A stretch of DNA of 36,101 nucleotides, taken from Planctomycetota bacterium (GTDB taxonomy: Bacteria; Planctomycetota; UBA1135; GCA-002686595). The number at the start of each line of letters is the position of its first letter. The first letter of the stretch is position 1. Where the stretch lies: NCBI GenBank assembly GCA_002686595.1, contig NYXZ01000104.1:1-36101 (forward strand), read 5' to 3'. The notes under the pieces were generated by a model that saw nothing but the letters and a program-made list of their open reading frames with translations, had not been told where the DNA came from and made no database searches. Positions 8,573 through 16,722 of this stretch are shown here, piece after piece. The translations under genes were made by a program, and so were the position numbers.

Positions 8573-9988
8573 ATGCCCTATATCCAGAACACGGACGCGG
8601 ATCGTTCAGCCATGCTGGCGGCTATCGGCGTGCGCACGCTGGATGATCTCTTCGAACAGATCCCCGAGGAGTTGCGCCTCAAACGTCCCCTGGACCTGCC
8701 CGCGGGACTGAGTGAACTGGAACTGAAGGAGTTATTGTCAGAGCGCGCTTCCTGGAATTCCCGGGGCGAGCAAGGCTCCTTCCTCGGAGGAGGCGTCTAC
8801 CGCCACTTCACGCCGGCGGTGGTTGACGCTCTCCAGGGACGCCAGGAGTTCGTCACCGCCTACACGCCCTATCAGCCCGAGGCCAGCCAAGGCACCCTGA
8901 CCGCGTTCTTCGAGTTTCAAACCATGATCGCCGAACTGACCGGCATGGAGGTGGCCAACGCTTCCATGTACGACGGTGCCTCGGCGGCGGTGGAAGCGGT
9001 CTTCCTGGCCGCGGCTGTGCGCCGCGGCCGCCGCAAGGTGGTGGTCTCCGCCGCCCTACATCCCCACAGTTTGCGCACCCTGCGTACCTCTTTGGCCTGG
9101 ACCGAGCTGGAGCTGGTCAGCGCGCCCCTGGACGAGTCCGGTCGCACGCGCTTTGACGATTGCGTGGACGCCGACACCTGTGCGGTGCTCGTCCAAAACC
9201 CGAACTTCCTCGGGGTCATCGAGGATCTGGATCAGGTAGCCGCCTGCGCCACGGAGGTTCAGGCCCTGCCCATTGCCAGTGTCTATCCCACTAGCCTGGG
9301 GCTCTTGCGCCCTCCCGGCGACGCTGGCTTCGCCGTGGTGGTCGGCGACGGCCAGGGACTGGGACTGCCCCAGGCCCTCGGCGGCCCATCCTTCGGCATC
9401 TTCGCCGTGCGCCAGGAATTCGTGCGCAGAATGCCCGGACGCATCGTGGGCGAGACCGTGGACCGCGCCGGCCGCCGCGGCTTCGTGCTGACCTTCCAAA
9501 CCCGCGAACAACACATCCGTCGCGAGAAGGCCACCAGCAACATCTGTACGAACAACGCCCTGGCCGCCCTGCGCGGCGCCATCTACCTGGCCGCTGCCGG
9601 ACCGCAGGGCCTGGCGGAGGTGGCCCATCACTGCCACGCCAAGGCCACCTACGCCGCCCAAGCCATCGCCGCCTTGCCCGGCTTTTCCCTGCCCCACGGC
9701 ACGGACGCATTCTTCAACGAGTTCCTGGTGCGCTGTCCCGTACCAGCTGCCCAGGTCAACCGCGCCCTGGACAAGTGCGGTTTGATCGGCGGCCTGGAGG
9801 TGGCGCAGGTCTGCACCACCCCCGACGCCCTCGGCCTCGACGAGCACCACTTGCTGTTGGCCTGCACGGAAACCACCAGCCGCATGAGCATCGACCGCCT
9901 GCTGGCGACCCTCGCCGAGTTGGCACCTCGCACCGGCGCCGCCGGCAGCGACGACGCCTCGCGGCCCACTACCCATCAGGAGGCCTGA
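8573..9988 (+). CDS. gcvPA: Glycine dehydrogenase (decarboxylating) subunit 1
   Basis: This is the N-terminal half of the two-subunit P-protein. Together with GcvPB it decarboxylates glycine using pyridoxal phosphate and loads the aminomethyl group onto GcvH. The protein has 471 residues, slightly above the usual 440-450, with a low-complexity tail rich in Ala, Gly, Ser and Thr. Family landmarks include GGGVYRHFTPAVVDAL, FVTAYTPYQPEASQGTL and NASMYDGASAAVEA in the first third, and REKATSNICTNNAL near residues 315-330. The PLP-binding lysine lies in the partner subunit, as expected. The gap after gcvH is 21 bases and that before gcvPB is three, indicating tight coupling. Confidence 0.97.
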   Translation: MPYIQNTDADRSAMLAAIGVRTLDDLFEQIPEELRLKRPLDLPAGLSELELKELLSERASWNSRGEQGSFLGGGVYRHFTPAVVDALQGRQEFVTAYTPYQPEASQGTLTAFFEFQTMIAELTGMEVANASMYDGASAAVEAVFLAAAVRRGRRKVVVSAALHPHSLRTLRTSLAWTELELVSAPLDESGRTRFDDCVDADTCAVLVQNPNFLGVIEDLDQVAACATEVQALPIASVYPTSLGLLRPPGDAGFAVVVGDGQGLGLPQALGGPSFGIFAVRQEFVRRMPGRIVGETVDRAGRRGFVLTFQTREQHIRREKATSNICTNNALAALRGAIYLAAAGPQGLAEVAHHCHAKATYAAQAIAALPGFSLPHGTDAFFNEFLVRCPVPAAQVNRALDKCGLIGGLEVAQVCTTPDALGLDEHHLLLACTETTSRMSIDRLLATLAELAPRTGAAGSDDASRPTTHQEA

Positions 9989-9991
9989 ACG

Positions 9992-11443
9992 GTGAATCCC
10001 GATCTCCTGCTCTTTGAAAAGAGTTCACCAGGGCGCCGCACCCTGCGCCTGGGTGCCCTGGATGTGCCCCAGCCCGACTTGACACGCCTGCCCGCGGGCG
10101 CCCTGCGCCTCGCTCCTCCGGCCCTTCCTGAAATCGGGGAACTCGACCTGGTGCGCCATTACACGCGCCTGTCGAAGAAGAACATGTCCATCGTCGACAG
10201 CTTCTATCCCCTCGGCTCCTGCACCATGAAGTACAACCCGGTGCTCCACGAGGAGGCCGCCGCCTTGCCGGGTTTCACCGACATCCATCCCTGGCAGGAC
10301 GCCGGCCGCCTGCAAGGCGCCCTGGCCATCCTGCGCGATTTGGAGCGTGACTTCGCCGAGATCTCGGGCCTGCCCTGTGTGAGCCTGCACCCCGCCGCGG
10401 GAGCCCAGGGCGAGTTGGCGTCCCTGCTCGTGGCGCGCGCCTATTTCGCCGAGCGTGGCGAGGGAGAGCGCACAACCGTGCTGATTCCAGATTCCGCCCA
10501 CGGCACCAACCCGGCCTCCGCCGCGGTGGCCGGCATGCGTGCCGTGACCGTGGTCTCGGCGGCGGACGGCGGCGTGGATCTCGACGACCTCAAGACCAAG
10601 GTCGGCGCGGACACGGCGGTCTTCATGATCACCAACCCCAGTACCCTGGGGCTCTTCGAGGAGCGCATCGCGGAGATCGCCGACATCATCCACGACGCCG
10701 GCGGCCTGATCTACATGGACGGCGCCAACCTCAACGCCATCATGGGCATCACCCGACCGGGCGACTTCGGCGCCGACATGATGCACATAAATGTGCACAA
10801 GACATTTGCCACGCCCCACGGCGGTGGCGGTCCAGGAGCCGGTCCGATCTGCGTGACGGAGGCCCTGGGCCCCTACCTGCCCTTGCCGCGCATCGTGGAG
10901 GACGAAAACCGCCTGCGCCTCTCGGAAGAGGCCCCGGACTCCATCGGCATGTTGCGCGGCTGGGCCGGCAACTTCTCGGTTCTGTTGCGCGCCTGGTGCT
11001 ATCTGCGTCGCCTGGGACCCGAAGGCATTCGGCGTGTATCAGAAAACGCCGTACTGAATGCCAACTACCTGCGCGCGCGCCTGCGCGAGCGTTGGCATGT
11101 GCCCTTCGATCGCCTGTGCATGCACGAGTTCGTGGCCAATACCCGTTTCCAACGGGAGGCCGGTGTGCACGCCATCGATGTGGCCAAGCGCCTGATCGAC
11201 CTGGGCCACCACCCGCCCACGATCTACTTTCCGTTGGTGGTCCCCGAAGCCCTCATGATGGAGCCCACGGAGACCGAAACACGCGAGACCTTGGACTCCT
11301 TTGTGGAAGACATGTTGCGCATCGCCGACGAGTGCGACCAAACCCCGGAGCTGGTGAAGCAAGCCCCCACCACAACACCGGTCTCGCGGTTGGATGAGGG
11401 GCGCGCCGTCAAGCAGCCCGTGCTGCGCTTCCGCGCCGAATAA
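9992..11443 (+). CDS. gcvPB: Glycine dehydrogenase (decarboxylating) subunit 2
   Basis: This is the catalytic half of the split P-protein. The GTG start at 9992 is preceded by CAGGAGG, one of the few strong ribosome sites in this operon. The protein has 483 residues. Motifs include KKNMSIVDSFYPLGSCTMKYNP cut short here as SFYPLGSCTMKYNP (70-83), SLHPAAGAQGE (131-141), DSAHGTNPASA (167-177) and the PLP-lysine region HINVHKTFATPHGGGGPGAG, in which Lys270 should form the internal aldimine. All expected active-site blocks are present, so the enzyme appears intact. It lies three bases after gcvPA and 12 bases before the lipM-like gene. Confidence 0.97.
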   Translation: MNPDLLLFEKSSPGRRTLRLGALDVPQPDLTRLPAGALRLAPPALPEIGELDLVRHYTRLSKKNMSIVDSFYPLGSCTMKYNPVLHEEAAALPGFTDIHPWQDAGRLQGALAILRDLERDFAEISGLPCVSLHPAAGAQGELASLLVARAYFAERGEGERTTVLIPDSAHGTNPASAAVAGMRAVTVVSAADGGVDLDDLKTKVGADTAVFMITNPSTLGLFEERIAEIADIIHDAGGLIYMDGANLNAIMGITRPGDFGADMMHINVHKTFATPHGGGGPGAGPICVTEALGPYLPLPRIVEDENRLRLSEEAPDSIGMLRGWAGNFSVLLRAWCYLRRLGPEGIRRVSENAVLNANYLRARLRERWHVPFDRLCMHEFVANTRFQREAGVHAIDVAKRLIDLGHHPPTIYFPLVVPEALMMEPTETETRETLDSFVEDMLRIADECDQTPELVKQAPTTTPVSRLDEGRAVKQPVLRFRAE

Positions 11444-11455
11444 GCGGCCCGCGCC

Positions 11456-12166
11456 ATGCGCCTGATCACAACCTGGGGCGCGGCGCCGGAGTTCAACATG
11501 GGGCTCGATGAAGCCCTGCTCCTCAGCCCCGACGCGCCGCCCACGCTGCGCCTCTACAGTTGGTCCCCGGACACCTTGAGCCTGGGTTACTTCCAGCGCT
11601 TCGACTCCGTGCCAGGCGCCGAGCAAGCGGGCGCGATCGTGCGCCGCATCACCGGCGGTGGCGCCATTCACCATGTGAATGAACTGACCTTCTCCCTGAC
11701 CGCGCCCCTCTCATACCACCTTTACCGCTGCCCCCTACCGCGTTCCTACGAGCGTGTGCACGCCTCCATCACCCGCGCCTTGCAGCACTTCGGCATCGCC
11801 GCTGCACCAGCCGCCAACCAGCCCCTCGCTTCGGATCGGGCCGACACCGGCATGTGCTTCCACCATTCAACGCCCGCGGACCTGGCCTGGAATGGCCGCA
11901 AGGGTGTGGGTTCGGCCCAACGCCGCACCGGAGGCCGCGTGTTGCACCACGGCTCGATCAAACTCGGCAGTTCGATGCTAGAGGGAGACATCGCCTGTCT
12001 CCCACTCGACGGTGGCGAACAGGATCTGGCCCGGGTACTGCTCAAGTGCTTCTCCGCTGACTGGGACGAGGAGTTCGTGCCGGGAGAACCGAGCGAATCT
12101 GAACTGGCCAGGGTGGAGCTCCTCGGACCGCGCTATACCAGCACTGAATTCCTACACCGGCGCTAG
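11456..12166 (+). CDS. Lipoyl/octanoyl transferase or lipoate-protein ligase, LipM-like
   Basis: The protein has 236 residues and belongs to the biotin/lipoate ligase fold family. RRITGGGAIHHVNELTFSL (63-81) is the substrate-binding loop. GRKGVGSAQRRTGGRVLHHG (147-166) contains Lys149, the conserved lysine of the family. Cys134 in GMCFHHSTPADL occupies the place of the catalytic cysteine in LipM octanoyltransferases, which I take as evidence for octanoyl transfer rather than ATP-dependent lipoate ligation. The C-terminal accessory domain of classical LplA is absent. The predicted role is attachment of octanoate (later sulphurated by LipA) or lipoate to GcvH. It is the last gene of the glycine-riboswitch operon. 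LipM versus LplA is not settled by sequence alone. Confidence 0.85.
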   Translation: MRLITTWGAAPEFNMGLDEALLLSPDAPPTLRLYSWSPDTLSLGYFQRFDSVPGAEQAGAIVRRITGGGAIHHVNELTFSLTAPLSYHLYRCPLPRSYERVHASITRALQHFGIAAAPAANQPLASDRADTGMCFHHSTPADLAWNGRKGVGSAQRRTGGRVLHHGSIKLGSSMLEGDIACLPLDGGEQDLARVLLKCFSADWDEEFVPGEPSESELARVELLGPRYTSTEFLHRR

Positions 12167-12170
12167 CCAG

Positions 12171-12896
12171 TCAGGGAATGGGCAGTTCGACCAGCAGACC
12201 CCAATCGCCATCCGTCCACATGCTGATGGAACAGCCTTGGATCAGGGAGCCATCACTGCGCTTGTGGAACTTGTAACTCTCTAGAGTTGGGCGTGTCCCC
12301 AGCCAGCCGGAGGCCAGGGCTTTGGCGGACAGCTGCTGCGAAACATGTGATGATGTCTGGCCTTCATCCACATCTAGATCCAGCCTGTGGCGAGCGAGCT
12401 TCTCGGAATGCGGGTGGTAGGTGCTGAAGCCGAGCTGCAGCTCCAAGGCGCTCTTGGAGATCCGTGGCGGGAGCAGCTTGATTGACTCGGGGGCATCCTC
12501 GCAGAGTGTGACGGTGCCTCTGAGACCGCTGCCCAGGCGCAGGGACAGGGAGCGCGGACTCTCCAGGAACAGGTGTGCCCGGGTGCCGCCCCCGGCGCTG
12601 GGCGGGCCGCTGACCCAAGCCCGCTCGCCGTACCCCGAGCTGGAAAAACGCCGGGCCACGAGCTCCGCCAAGTCCCGGGCGCTGGTGTGCTGGGCCAGGT
12701 GCATGTTCATGGTCCAGCTGCTCTGGCGGCCATCAGCTCCCAGGGGAGACAGGGAAACCATGATCTCCACTGGGGCGCCGCCGGTTTCGTAGATCTCACC
12801 ACTAAGGGTCACCTGGACCAGGCCGGCAGCGGCCCGGGGAGCAAGCGTGGAGAATGCGACGAGCAACAGGGAGACAATCTGAGACAGGCGGAGCAT
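12171..12896 (-). CDS. Secreted protein of unknown function
   Basis: The ATG at 12896 has AAGGAAGG five bases upstream and opens directly on a signal peptide (MLRLSQIVSLLLVAFSTLAPRAAAG), here about 25 residues; the open frame extends 17 codons further without support. The mature part of about 215 residues is rich in Ser, Leu and beta-strand patterns (VQVTLSGEIYE, VEIMVSLSPLG, SLSLRLGSGLRGTVTL). It contains two Cys (in VTLCEDAP and IQGCSISMW) that could form a disulfide. No lipobox, membrane segment or catalytic motif was recognised. It is convergent with the lipM-like gene, with only four bases between the stop codons and no hairpin there. No family was recognised. Confidence 0.72.
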   Translation of the reverse strand: MLRLSQIVSLLLVAFSTLAPRAAAGLVQVTLSGEIYETGGAPVEIMVSLSPLGADGRQSSWTMNMHLAQHTSARDLAELVARRFSSSGYGERAWVSGPPSAGGGTRAHLFLESPRSLSLRLGSGLRGTVTLCEDAPESIKLLPPRISKSALELQLGFSTYHPHSEKLARHRLDLDVDEGQTSSHVSQQLSAKALASGWLGTRPTLESYKFHKRSDGSLIQGCSISMWTDGDWGLLVELPIP

Positions 12897-13056
12897 GGCG
12901 ACCTTCCTTGGCTGGTGTGGTGAGTCCGGGGCGGACCGGAGTCTCAAGAGGATAACGGGACGCTATCCCGCCCGGGCAAGGAATACAGCGAGTGCCTGCT
13001 GAGTTACGACACCAGCCGACCCAGGATGCGAGCAAGGGCCTTCTCCGCCAGCCAAA

Positions 13057-13131
13057 TGGTTACCCCGCCAGGACTTGAACCTGAAATGTCTGGACCAAAA
13101 CCAGATGTGTTGCCAATTACACCACGGGGTA
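13057..13131 (-). tRNA. tRNA-Gln, anticodon TTG, CCA encoded
   Basis: On the minus strand the cloverleaf closes fully. The acceptor TACCCCG pairs with CGGGGTA, the D-stem is GTGT/ACAC, and the anticodon stem TCTGG/CCAGA encloses the loop TTTTGGT with anticodon TTG (reads CAA, glutamine). The variable loop has four bases and the T-stem TCAGG/CCTGG encloses TTCAAGT. Discriminator A is followed by an encoded CCA at 13057-13059. Length is 75 bases including CCA. Upstream lies a good sigma-70-type promoter. A second copy of the 5' acceptor strand sits ten bases upstream of the first. Confidence 0.96.
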
Positions 13132-13152
13132 ACTCGGGGTAACTTCGCGCAA

Positions 13153-13181
13153 ACTTTATCGGCGGCTCGGGGTCGGGTCAA
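13153..13181 (-). promoter_or_regulatory. Sigma-70-type promoter of tRNA-Gln
   Basis: On the minus strand TTGACC (13181-13176) is separated by 17 bases from TAAAGT (13158-13153), resembling TTGACA-N17-TATAAT with 5/6 and 4/6 matches. The -10 box ends 21 bases before the tRNA 5' end, leaving a short leader for RNase P to remove. Spacing and position make this the most convincing promoter in the window. Confidence 0.65.
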
Positions 13182-13219
13182 TGGCTGACGGCCCCTGATA
13201 TGCCCCTTTCCCGAACCCC

Positions 13220-14500
13220 TCAGGCTCGCAGAGCCCTCCAGATCAGGGCCAGCGCGGTCTGCGTGGCAAACTCACGCACTTGCTGCCGCCCGCGAGCCGG
13301 AAAGCGCCGCTGGGCGGTGCTGGTTTCCCCCGCCCGGTGCAGGCCGTACCAGATTAGGCCCACGGGCTTGTCCGGCGTGCCGCCGCCGGGGCCGGCGATG
13401 CCAGTGACTGCCAAGGCGATGTCAGCGCCTGAGGATCTGGCACAACCCTCAGCCATCGCTGCGGCGACCTCTGGGGACACGGCCCCGTGACGCTCAATCA
13501 GTTCCCGGTCCACGCCCAAGCGTTCGCACTTCGAACGATTGGAGTAGGTCACCAGCCCCTCGCGGAAAACGCGGCTGATGCCCGGGACCCCTGTCAGGGC
13601 TCCAGCAACCAGTCCGCCCGTACAGGACTCCGCCAGGGCCAGGGAGGTGTTTTCCGCGAGCAGGTGCTCCCCCACCACGCGCGCCAGGTCCGGCGTCTGC
13701 TCGCTGAATATCCAGCGCTCAAAACGTTCTTGGAAGGCCACTGCCCGTTCTTCCAGCAGGCCATGGTCGCCGGCTCCCGGCTCCAGGGTCAGGCGCACGC
13801 TGAGAATGGAAGTCTTGGCGGTTACGCCCATGCGTGGCCGGGCACTGCGCTCCATCCAGTCCCCCGCCGCATCGGCGAAGGCGCTCTCCGAAAGTCCCAC
13901 CATAAAAAAGTCGCGGCGCGCGGCGGCCTGTCCGCTCCCGTCGCCCGCGCACTGGGCCAGACGCGGCAGGACCTCACCCAGCAACATGCCCGCCATCTCT
14001 CGCGGCGGCCCCGGAAGAACGAAAAGGCGCGCGCCAGCGGTCTCCCCGGTGGTCTCCATGGTGAAGCCCGGTGCCGTGCCGAGGGCATTGGGAAGCACCT
14101 CGGCCCCCTTGGGAAAAAGGGCTTGGCGCAGGTTGGAGCCAGGCATTTCACGGCCGCGCGCGGCGAACCAGGCGCTGATCTGCTGGGCAGCGGCGGCGTG
14201 CTCCAGCAGGGGACTCCGGGCCGCCCGGGCCACGGCGGAGCGCGTCACGTCATCCAGGGTCGGGCCCAGGCCTCCGGTGACGAGCACAACGTCGTGGTCA
14301 CGACATAGTGCTTCCAAGGCCTGGACGATTTGGTCTTCGTTGTCCCCGACCACCACTACGCGCCCCACTGGCCAGCCCACCGTCGCCAGCTCGCGACTGA
14401 TGCGCGGCGAATTCAGATCCGCGTGGGCGCCCGCCAGGAGCTCATCGCCGATGGCCAGCACAGCGGCCCGCCGATGAGCTTGTGCCCCGCCGGCATCCAT
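13220..14500 (-). CDS. cinA: CinA-family protein (ADP-ribose pyrophosphatase-type COG1058 domain plus PncC NMN deamidase domain)
   Basis: The protein has 426 residues and two domains. The N-terminal molybdopterin-binding-like CinA domain (about 12-260) has AVLAIGDELLAG (13-24) and the TGGLGPTLDDVT block (75-86). The C-terminal PncC domain (about 270-425) has LALAESCTGGLVAGAL and AVTGIAGPGGGTPDKPVGLIW cut here as AVTGIAGPGGGTPDKPVG. The latter is the family signature of nicotinamide-mononucleotide amidohydrolases, which convert NMN to nicotinate mononucleotide in pyridine-nucleotide salvage. The name refers to competence, but no competence gene is nearby. The start codon overlaps the tatC stop codon by one base (TGATG), so translation is likely coupled to tatC. 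Confidence 0.93.
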   Translation of the reverse strand: MDAGGAQAHRRAAVLAIGDELLAGAHADLNSPRISRELATVGWPVGRVVVVGDNEDQIVQALEALCRDHDVVLVTGGLGPTLDDVTRSAVARAARSPLLEHAAAAQQISAWFAARGREMPGSNLRQALFPKGAEVLPNALGTAPGFTMETTGETAGARLFVLPGPPREMAGMLLGEVLPRLAQCAGDGSGQAAARRDFFMVGLSESAFADAAGDWMERSARPRMGVTAKTSILSVRLTLEPGAGDHGLLEERAVAFQERFERWIFSEQTPDLARVVGEHLLAENTSLALAESCTGGLVAGALTGVPGISRVFREGLVTYSNRSKCERLGVDRELIERHGAVSPEVAAAMAEGCARSSGADIALAVTGIAGPGGGTPDKPVGLIWYGLHRAGETSTAQRRFPARGRQQVREFATQTALALIWRALRA

Positions 14501-15378
14501 CAGTCAGCCGCGGCCTCGCGCTTGGCTGCCCGCCTGGTGGTGAGGCGCGCAGCGTGGATGCCCAACTCGTAGAGCAGAATCATCGGCAACCCCATGAGCA
14601 TCTGGGTGAAGGGATCCGGCGGCGTCAACACCGCGGCAATGACCAAGGCGGCGACCATAAAGTGGCCGCGGAACTTGGCGTAGACCGCCGGATCCACCAG
14701 GCCCATGCGAGCCACACCCACCATGATGATCGGCAATTGGAAAACGACGCCCAGGGCGATGCAGAGGCTGGTCAGAAAGGTGAAGTAGGCAGATATCTCC
14801 GGGTAGAAGATGATCTGTTCGATGGTCATGCTGGCCAGGTAGTACTGGCCGTAGGGCACCAGCAGGAAGTACCCGAAGAGGATGCCGCTTAAAAAGAGCA
14901 CCACGCTGAAGGGGAAGTAGATATGGATCATCTTTTTCTCGCTCCGGTACAGACCGGCCGCGATGAACTGCCACAGTTGCCAGATCAAAACGGGCCCGGA
15001 GAGGAAGAGGGAGAAGTAGACGCAGGCCTTCAGAAAGAACATGAAACCGGTGGAAGCCGCGTCCCCACGCACGGGGGGAATCGGATTCCGCAAACGACGG
15101 TCAGCCGGGTCGTTTGTCATGAACAGCTCGAGGCGTTCGATGCTCGAGTCCTCAATCAGTCGCGCTTCGGCGATCTCCACCATGTCGCGGTCCAACCAGG
15201 CGACGGTGTTGTCCAGGGGCTGCAGCACGATCTCGCCAATCGCGTCCCGATATACCCAGCACCCGACAAAGCAGATAGCCACCGCCAGCACACCGCGGAA
15301 GAGGCGCTTGCGGAGCTCCTCTAGGTGTTCCGCGAGGCTCATGCGCGTCTCTTCGACCGGATCGTCTCTGGTGGCCAC
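14500..15378 (-). CDS. tatC: Twin-arginine translocase subunit TatC
   Basis: TatC is the multi-spanning inner-membrane receptor for folded proteins with twin-arginine signals. The frame starts at a GTG (15378, 292 residues). An internal ATG at 15342, preceding SLAEHLEELRKRLF, matches the usual family start and has a weak GAAGAG site, so the true start may be there. Recognisable blocks are SLAEHLEELRKR (14-25), the P-V-L-I-W-Q-L-W segment (129-136), AGLYRSEKK (141-149) and LTPPDPFTQM (251-260). Several hydrophobic spans are evident, consistent with six. The first periplasmic loop, about residues 52-112, is longer than in the E. coli protein. TatA/TatB are not in this window. A terminator precedes it and cinA follows with a one-base overlap. 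Confidence 0.95.
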   Translation of the reverse strand: MATRDDPVEETRMSLAEHLEELRKRLFRGVLAVAICFVGCWVYRDAIGEIVLQPLDNTVAWLDRDMVEIAEARLIEDSSIERLELFMTNDPADRRLRNPIPPVRGDAASTGFMFFLKACVYFSLFLSGPVLIWQLWQFIAAGLYRSEKKMIHIYFPFSVVLFLSGILFGYFLLVPYGQYYLASMTIEQIIFYPEISAYFTFLTSLCIALGVVFQLPIIMVGVARMGLVDPAVYAKFRGHFMVAALVIAAVLTPPDPFTQMLMGLPMILLYELGIHAARLTTRRAAKREAAAD

Positions 15379-15403
15379 GGCAGGTGGTGGGTTGGAATAG
15401 AAA

Positions 15404-15429
15404 CGGGCGGACCCTCAAGGGCCCGCCCG
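15404..15429 (-). terminator. Intrinsic terminator after the BRCT-like gene
   Basis: Bases 15404-15415 pair with 15418-15429 with one mismatch at 15411, around a tight CA loop. On the minus strand the stem runs into GTTTCTATTCC, a U-rich tail. It lies 43 bases past the stop of the gene at 15472 and 26 bases before tatC, separating the two transcripts. Confidence 0.72.
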
Positions 15430-15471
15430 CTGTTTGTTATGCCGACGGGTGGGCCGCCGACGCCGCTCTGC

Positions 15472-16722
15472 TCAGTTCTTGAAGTAGCGGCGAATATCAG
15501 TCAGTTCAACAACGCTGACGCCCATGGCCACGGCGTTCTTGAAAACCGGCAGCTCTGACGGCTCCACCGGCTCCTCCAGGGGCTCGCCGTCCTCGTCGCG
15601 GTACAGTTCCAAGCCGACGATGATGAAGTCGGTGGTCTCGTCCACGTCGCCCTGGACACGCACGCCGATGTGATCCAAGAGGCCGCGCAGCTCCTTTTCG
15701 TTATAGGTACCGGAGAAACGCCCCACGAGCACGGCGTTGCGCCCGCCGACGGGATCGTAGAGGGGATTGTAGACCACATCGCCGGCGACCACTGGATCGT
15801 AGGGATCGAGCACTTCCGAGATCATGATCTCTGCCTGGGCATCCTCTACACGGGTGACTTCGGCCCAGGCCTTGACGCTGCTGGCTCCGGGCTTGCCGCC
15901 CACCACATGGAATCGGGTCCCGAGGGCCAAGCGGTTCTTGGAACCCAAGTCAATCCACCCCAGGGAAAGGCTATCGGAGACCGCCAGAATCTTGCCATCG
16001 GCGGTCTCACTGTCACTCATGAAGGTCAGCTTCTTGGACTGCTCCTTGATGCGGGTGCGCAGGCTATCCAGGCTCGTGCGCGCCTGGCGTTCGTTGTTGT
16101 CGAGCTGGATCTCGCCGGCGCGCCGCTGCCCTTCCACATCCGCCAGGTCTGAACGCACTGAAGAGAGAGTGCGCTCCAAGCTGGCCTGGCTATCGCGAGC
16201 CGCCTGCTCCGCATCCCGCAACTGGCGTTGCAGGTCGCTGATCTGGCCGTCCTTCTCGCTGCCCAGGGTGCGCAGGTTGCCCTGTGCCACGCCCACCTGA
16301 CTGCGCAGGTCGGCGATGGATGCTTCGAGCTCCTGGATCTTGCGCCCGCGGGCGGTGTAGTTACTGACAATGGCCGGGATGGCCTCCTGGTAGTTGCCAA
16401 TCGAGGGATCGATTTCAGGGAAGGCTCCCTTGAGGGTGTCGAAACCGGCCTTGACCGCATCCAAGTCCGCCCGAGCGCTGGCCGCCTCGCGGTCATAGAA
16501 GCCGATGGCCTCCGAGAGTTCGCGGGAGACGACGCGCTCTTCGTCATAGCGGACCGTGGCGGCATCGCGCTCGGCTCTGGCGCTCGTCGCGCTTTCCCGG
16601 GCTTGGGCTTCGCCATCGCTGGCGATAAACCCAAAGGCCAAGGCCACCAGGAACATGACGATGACGCTAATCATCCAAACTGCGCTGATTCGCGCGGCAC
16701 CGCGGCGGGGGGAGTTCATCAT
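15472..16722 (-). CDS. Membrane-anchored coiled-coil protein with SH3-like and C-terminal BRCT-like domains
   Basis: Two adjacent ATGs (16722, 16719) follow no clear Shine-Dalgarno site; the first gives 416 residues. A basic N-terminus (SPRRGAAR) precedes one transmembrane segment at about 17-34, predicting an extracytoplasmic body. Residues of about 40-235 are Ala/Glu/Arg/Gln-rich and heptad-like, a long coiled coil. Residues of about 240-325 (GKILAVSDSLSLGWIDLGSK, then VVAGDVVYNP) look like a small SH3-like beta-barrel. The end (about 328-414) has the strand-helix pattern of a BRCT domain: NAVLVGRFSG, a helix, GVRVQGDVDETTDFIIVG, an acidic Pro/Glu insertion, and KNAVAMGVSVVELTDIRRYF. BRCT domains normally act inside the cell, so the predicted topology is odd. 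Function unknown; domain calls are by eye. Confidence 0.78.
   Translation of the reverse strand: MMNSPRRGAARISAVWMISVIVMFLVALAFGFIASDGEAQARESATSARAERDAATVRYDEERVVSRELSEAIGFYDREAASARADLDAVKAGFDTLKGAFPEIDPSIGNYQEAIPAIVSNYTARGRKIQELEASIADLRSQVGVAQGNLRTLGSEKDGQISDLQRQLRDAEQAARDSQASLERTLSSVRSDLADVEGQRRAGEIQLDNNERQARTSLDSLRTRIKEQSKKLTFMSDSETADGKILAVSDSLSLGWIDLGSKNRLALGTRFHVVGGKPGASSVKAWAEVTRVEDAQAEIMISEVLDPYDPVVAGDVVYNPLYDPVGGRNAVLVGRFSGTYNEKELRGLLDHIGVRVQGDVDETTDFIIVGLELYRDEDGEPLEEPVEPSELPVFKNAVAMGVSVVELTDIRRYFKN

Noticed and set aside
9056-9976. Minus-strand open frame opposite gcvPA
   Set aside because: Antisense shadow with Gly/Ala/His-rich composition and no recognisable domain.
10025-10819. 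Minus-strand open frame opposite gcvPB
   Set aside because: Same reasoning: gcvPB is intact and the opposite translation lacks any motif.
13220-14500. cinA as a sign of a natural-competence locus
   Set aside because: The PncC domain and wide distribution of cinA point to nucleotide salvage; no competence genes accompany it.
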